Below are positions 39,643-39,917 of a DNA stretch of 39,917 bases, piece after piece. The stretch spans positions 1 through 39,917 of the IMG/VR virus record IMGVR_UViG_3300017971_000137; one strand, given 5' to 3'. Under the pieces are notes generated by a model, which saw only the letters and a list, made by a program, of their open reading frames with translations, did no database searches and had not been told where the DNA came from. The DNA comes from a virus. A program made the translations under genes and the position numbers. Each line of letters begins with the position of its first letter. Position 1 is the stretch's first letter.

Positions 39643-39691
39643 CGAGCCGCTAAACGGCGAAACCGCTCTTCGGAGCGGTCAGCGACTATTC
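39625..39691 (+). ncRNA. Hammerhead ribozyme, type I (copy A)
   Basis: CUGACGA lies at 39639-39645. Stem II is 39646-39649 paired with 39655-39658, loop CUAAA. GAA lies at 39659-39661. Stem III is 39662-39668 paired with 39673-39679, loop UUCG. C17 is at 39680. Stem I has 6 bp (39633-39638 with 39681-39686). An internal loop and GAA/TTC pairs out to 39625/39691 resemble the stem I loop that contacts stem II in natural fast-cleaving hammerheads. The predicted cut is between 39680 and 39681, 26 nt before the next ATG. Confidence 0.92.
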
Positions 39692-39706
39692 GAAAGGGGA
39701 ATCAAA

Positions 39707-39917
39707 ATGAAGCGTTCGAAATCAAAAGACAAGATAACGGTTTTAAAAGAGTTTGACGGATTTCAAGAGACAGCGACAGTCGTAGAAACGGTCGACCGAG
39801 TCGTGAAGAGGAAGTGCCAGCGGTACTATGATTTCGGGAGAAGAGCCTATCAATGGAACAGGGTTTCGAAAGACTTGTTCTGCATGTACCGAGGGAAAGA
39901 ATACAGGATTTTCGTAT
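39707..39917 (+). CDS. Small basic protein, N-terminal part of a join-spanning gene
   Basis: The start follows GAAAGGGGAATCAAA. The frame stays open to the window end and continues at base 3 of the window, ending at 167; total 84 residues. The N-terminus is Lys/Ser-rich. See the entry at 3-167. Confidence 0.75.
   Translation, partial: MKRSKSKDKITVLKEFDGFQETATVVETVDRVVKRKCQRYYDFGRRAYQWNRVSKDLFCMYRGKEYRIFV
39795..39917. repeat. Terminal direct repeat (copy 2)
   Basis: Identical to 1-123. Joining the copies restores one uninterrupted gene and links the early promoter to the early genes at the window start. Confidence 0.95.

Noticed and set aside
1-39917. Many long minus-strand reading frames (for example within the portal, capsid and tape measure genes)
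   Set aside because: They mirror strong plus-strand genes, lack ribosome-binding sites and show no recognisable domains. The codon bias (frequent CGA, TCG, GAC) keeps the opposite strand open.
1-39917. Integrase, repressor or attachment site for lysogeny
   Set aside because: I find no recombinase or CI-like gene and no attachment-like tRNA sequence. A strictly lytic life is likely but not proven.
1-39917. Avoidance of common sites such as GATC as evidence of DNA modification
   Set aside because: GATC and other short palindromes are plentiful by eye, so there is no sign of site avoidance to support modification.

Overview
This window is a complete, circularly closed genome of a tailed phage (siphovirus-type architecture). 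The first 123 bases (1-123) are identical to the last 123 (39795-39917), so the unique circle is 39,794 bp, and one small gene runs across the join. Every gene I can support lies on the + strand. No integrase, repressor, DNA polymerase, tRNA or CRISPR array is visible. The host is unknown. A lipoprotein-like signal peptide, secreted proteins and an overlapping spanin-like pair with an outer-membrane-like C-terminus suggest a diderm (outer-membrane) bacterium. Most genes use an unusual G-run Shine-Dalgarno sequence (AAAGGGGG) in place of AAGGAGG.

Layout. (1) Early region, 39,081 through the join to about 2.7 kb: a strong promoter (39081-39110) drives a string of small unknown genes. Embedded between them are three RNAs with the complete hammerhead ribozyme core (39625-39691, 1784-1849, 2570-2628). 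These would cut the early transcript at 39680/39681, 1838/1839 and 2622/2623. I regard this as the most notable system in the window. (2) Replication and recombination, 2.64-8.0 kb: a second promoter, a ribbon-helix-helix-like protein, RecT, a Cas4/RecB-like nuclease, a replication initiator carrying four iterons inside its gene, a DnaC-like ATPase and a RusA-like resolvase. (3) Accessory region, 8.0-14.0 kb: small genes, then a ParB-like protein, a B12-type radical SAM enzyme and a Cys-containing protein, then a string of small genes joined by seven near-identical ribosome-binding junctions that also encode a shared AKGGEDE-type C-terminal peptide. (4) Late region, 13.96-38.98 kb: promoter CTGACA-18-TATAAT, terminases, portal-MuF fusion, HK97-type protease and capsid, head-tail connectors, tail tube, tail-assembly chaperones with a programmed -1 frameshift, tape measure, tail tip, a transglutaminase-like lipoprotein, an M15-like endolysin, a lysis/membrane cassette, a beta-helix/repeat receptor-binding candidate, a methyltransferase, a glycosyltransferase and an Ig-like protein, closed by a clear intrinsic terminator (38984-39021).

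The genes fit a simple programme. The early promoter makes a transcript that is apparently self-cleaved into defined pieces. The RecT/nuclease/initiator/loader set replicates from the iteron origin and relies on the host polymerase. One late promoter then expresses the virion and lysis genes to a single terminator. Product names rest on motifs and gene order that I read by eye; no database search was run.
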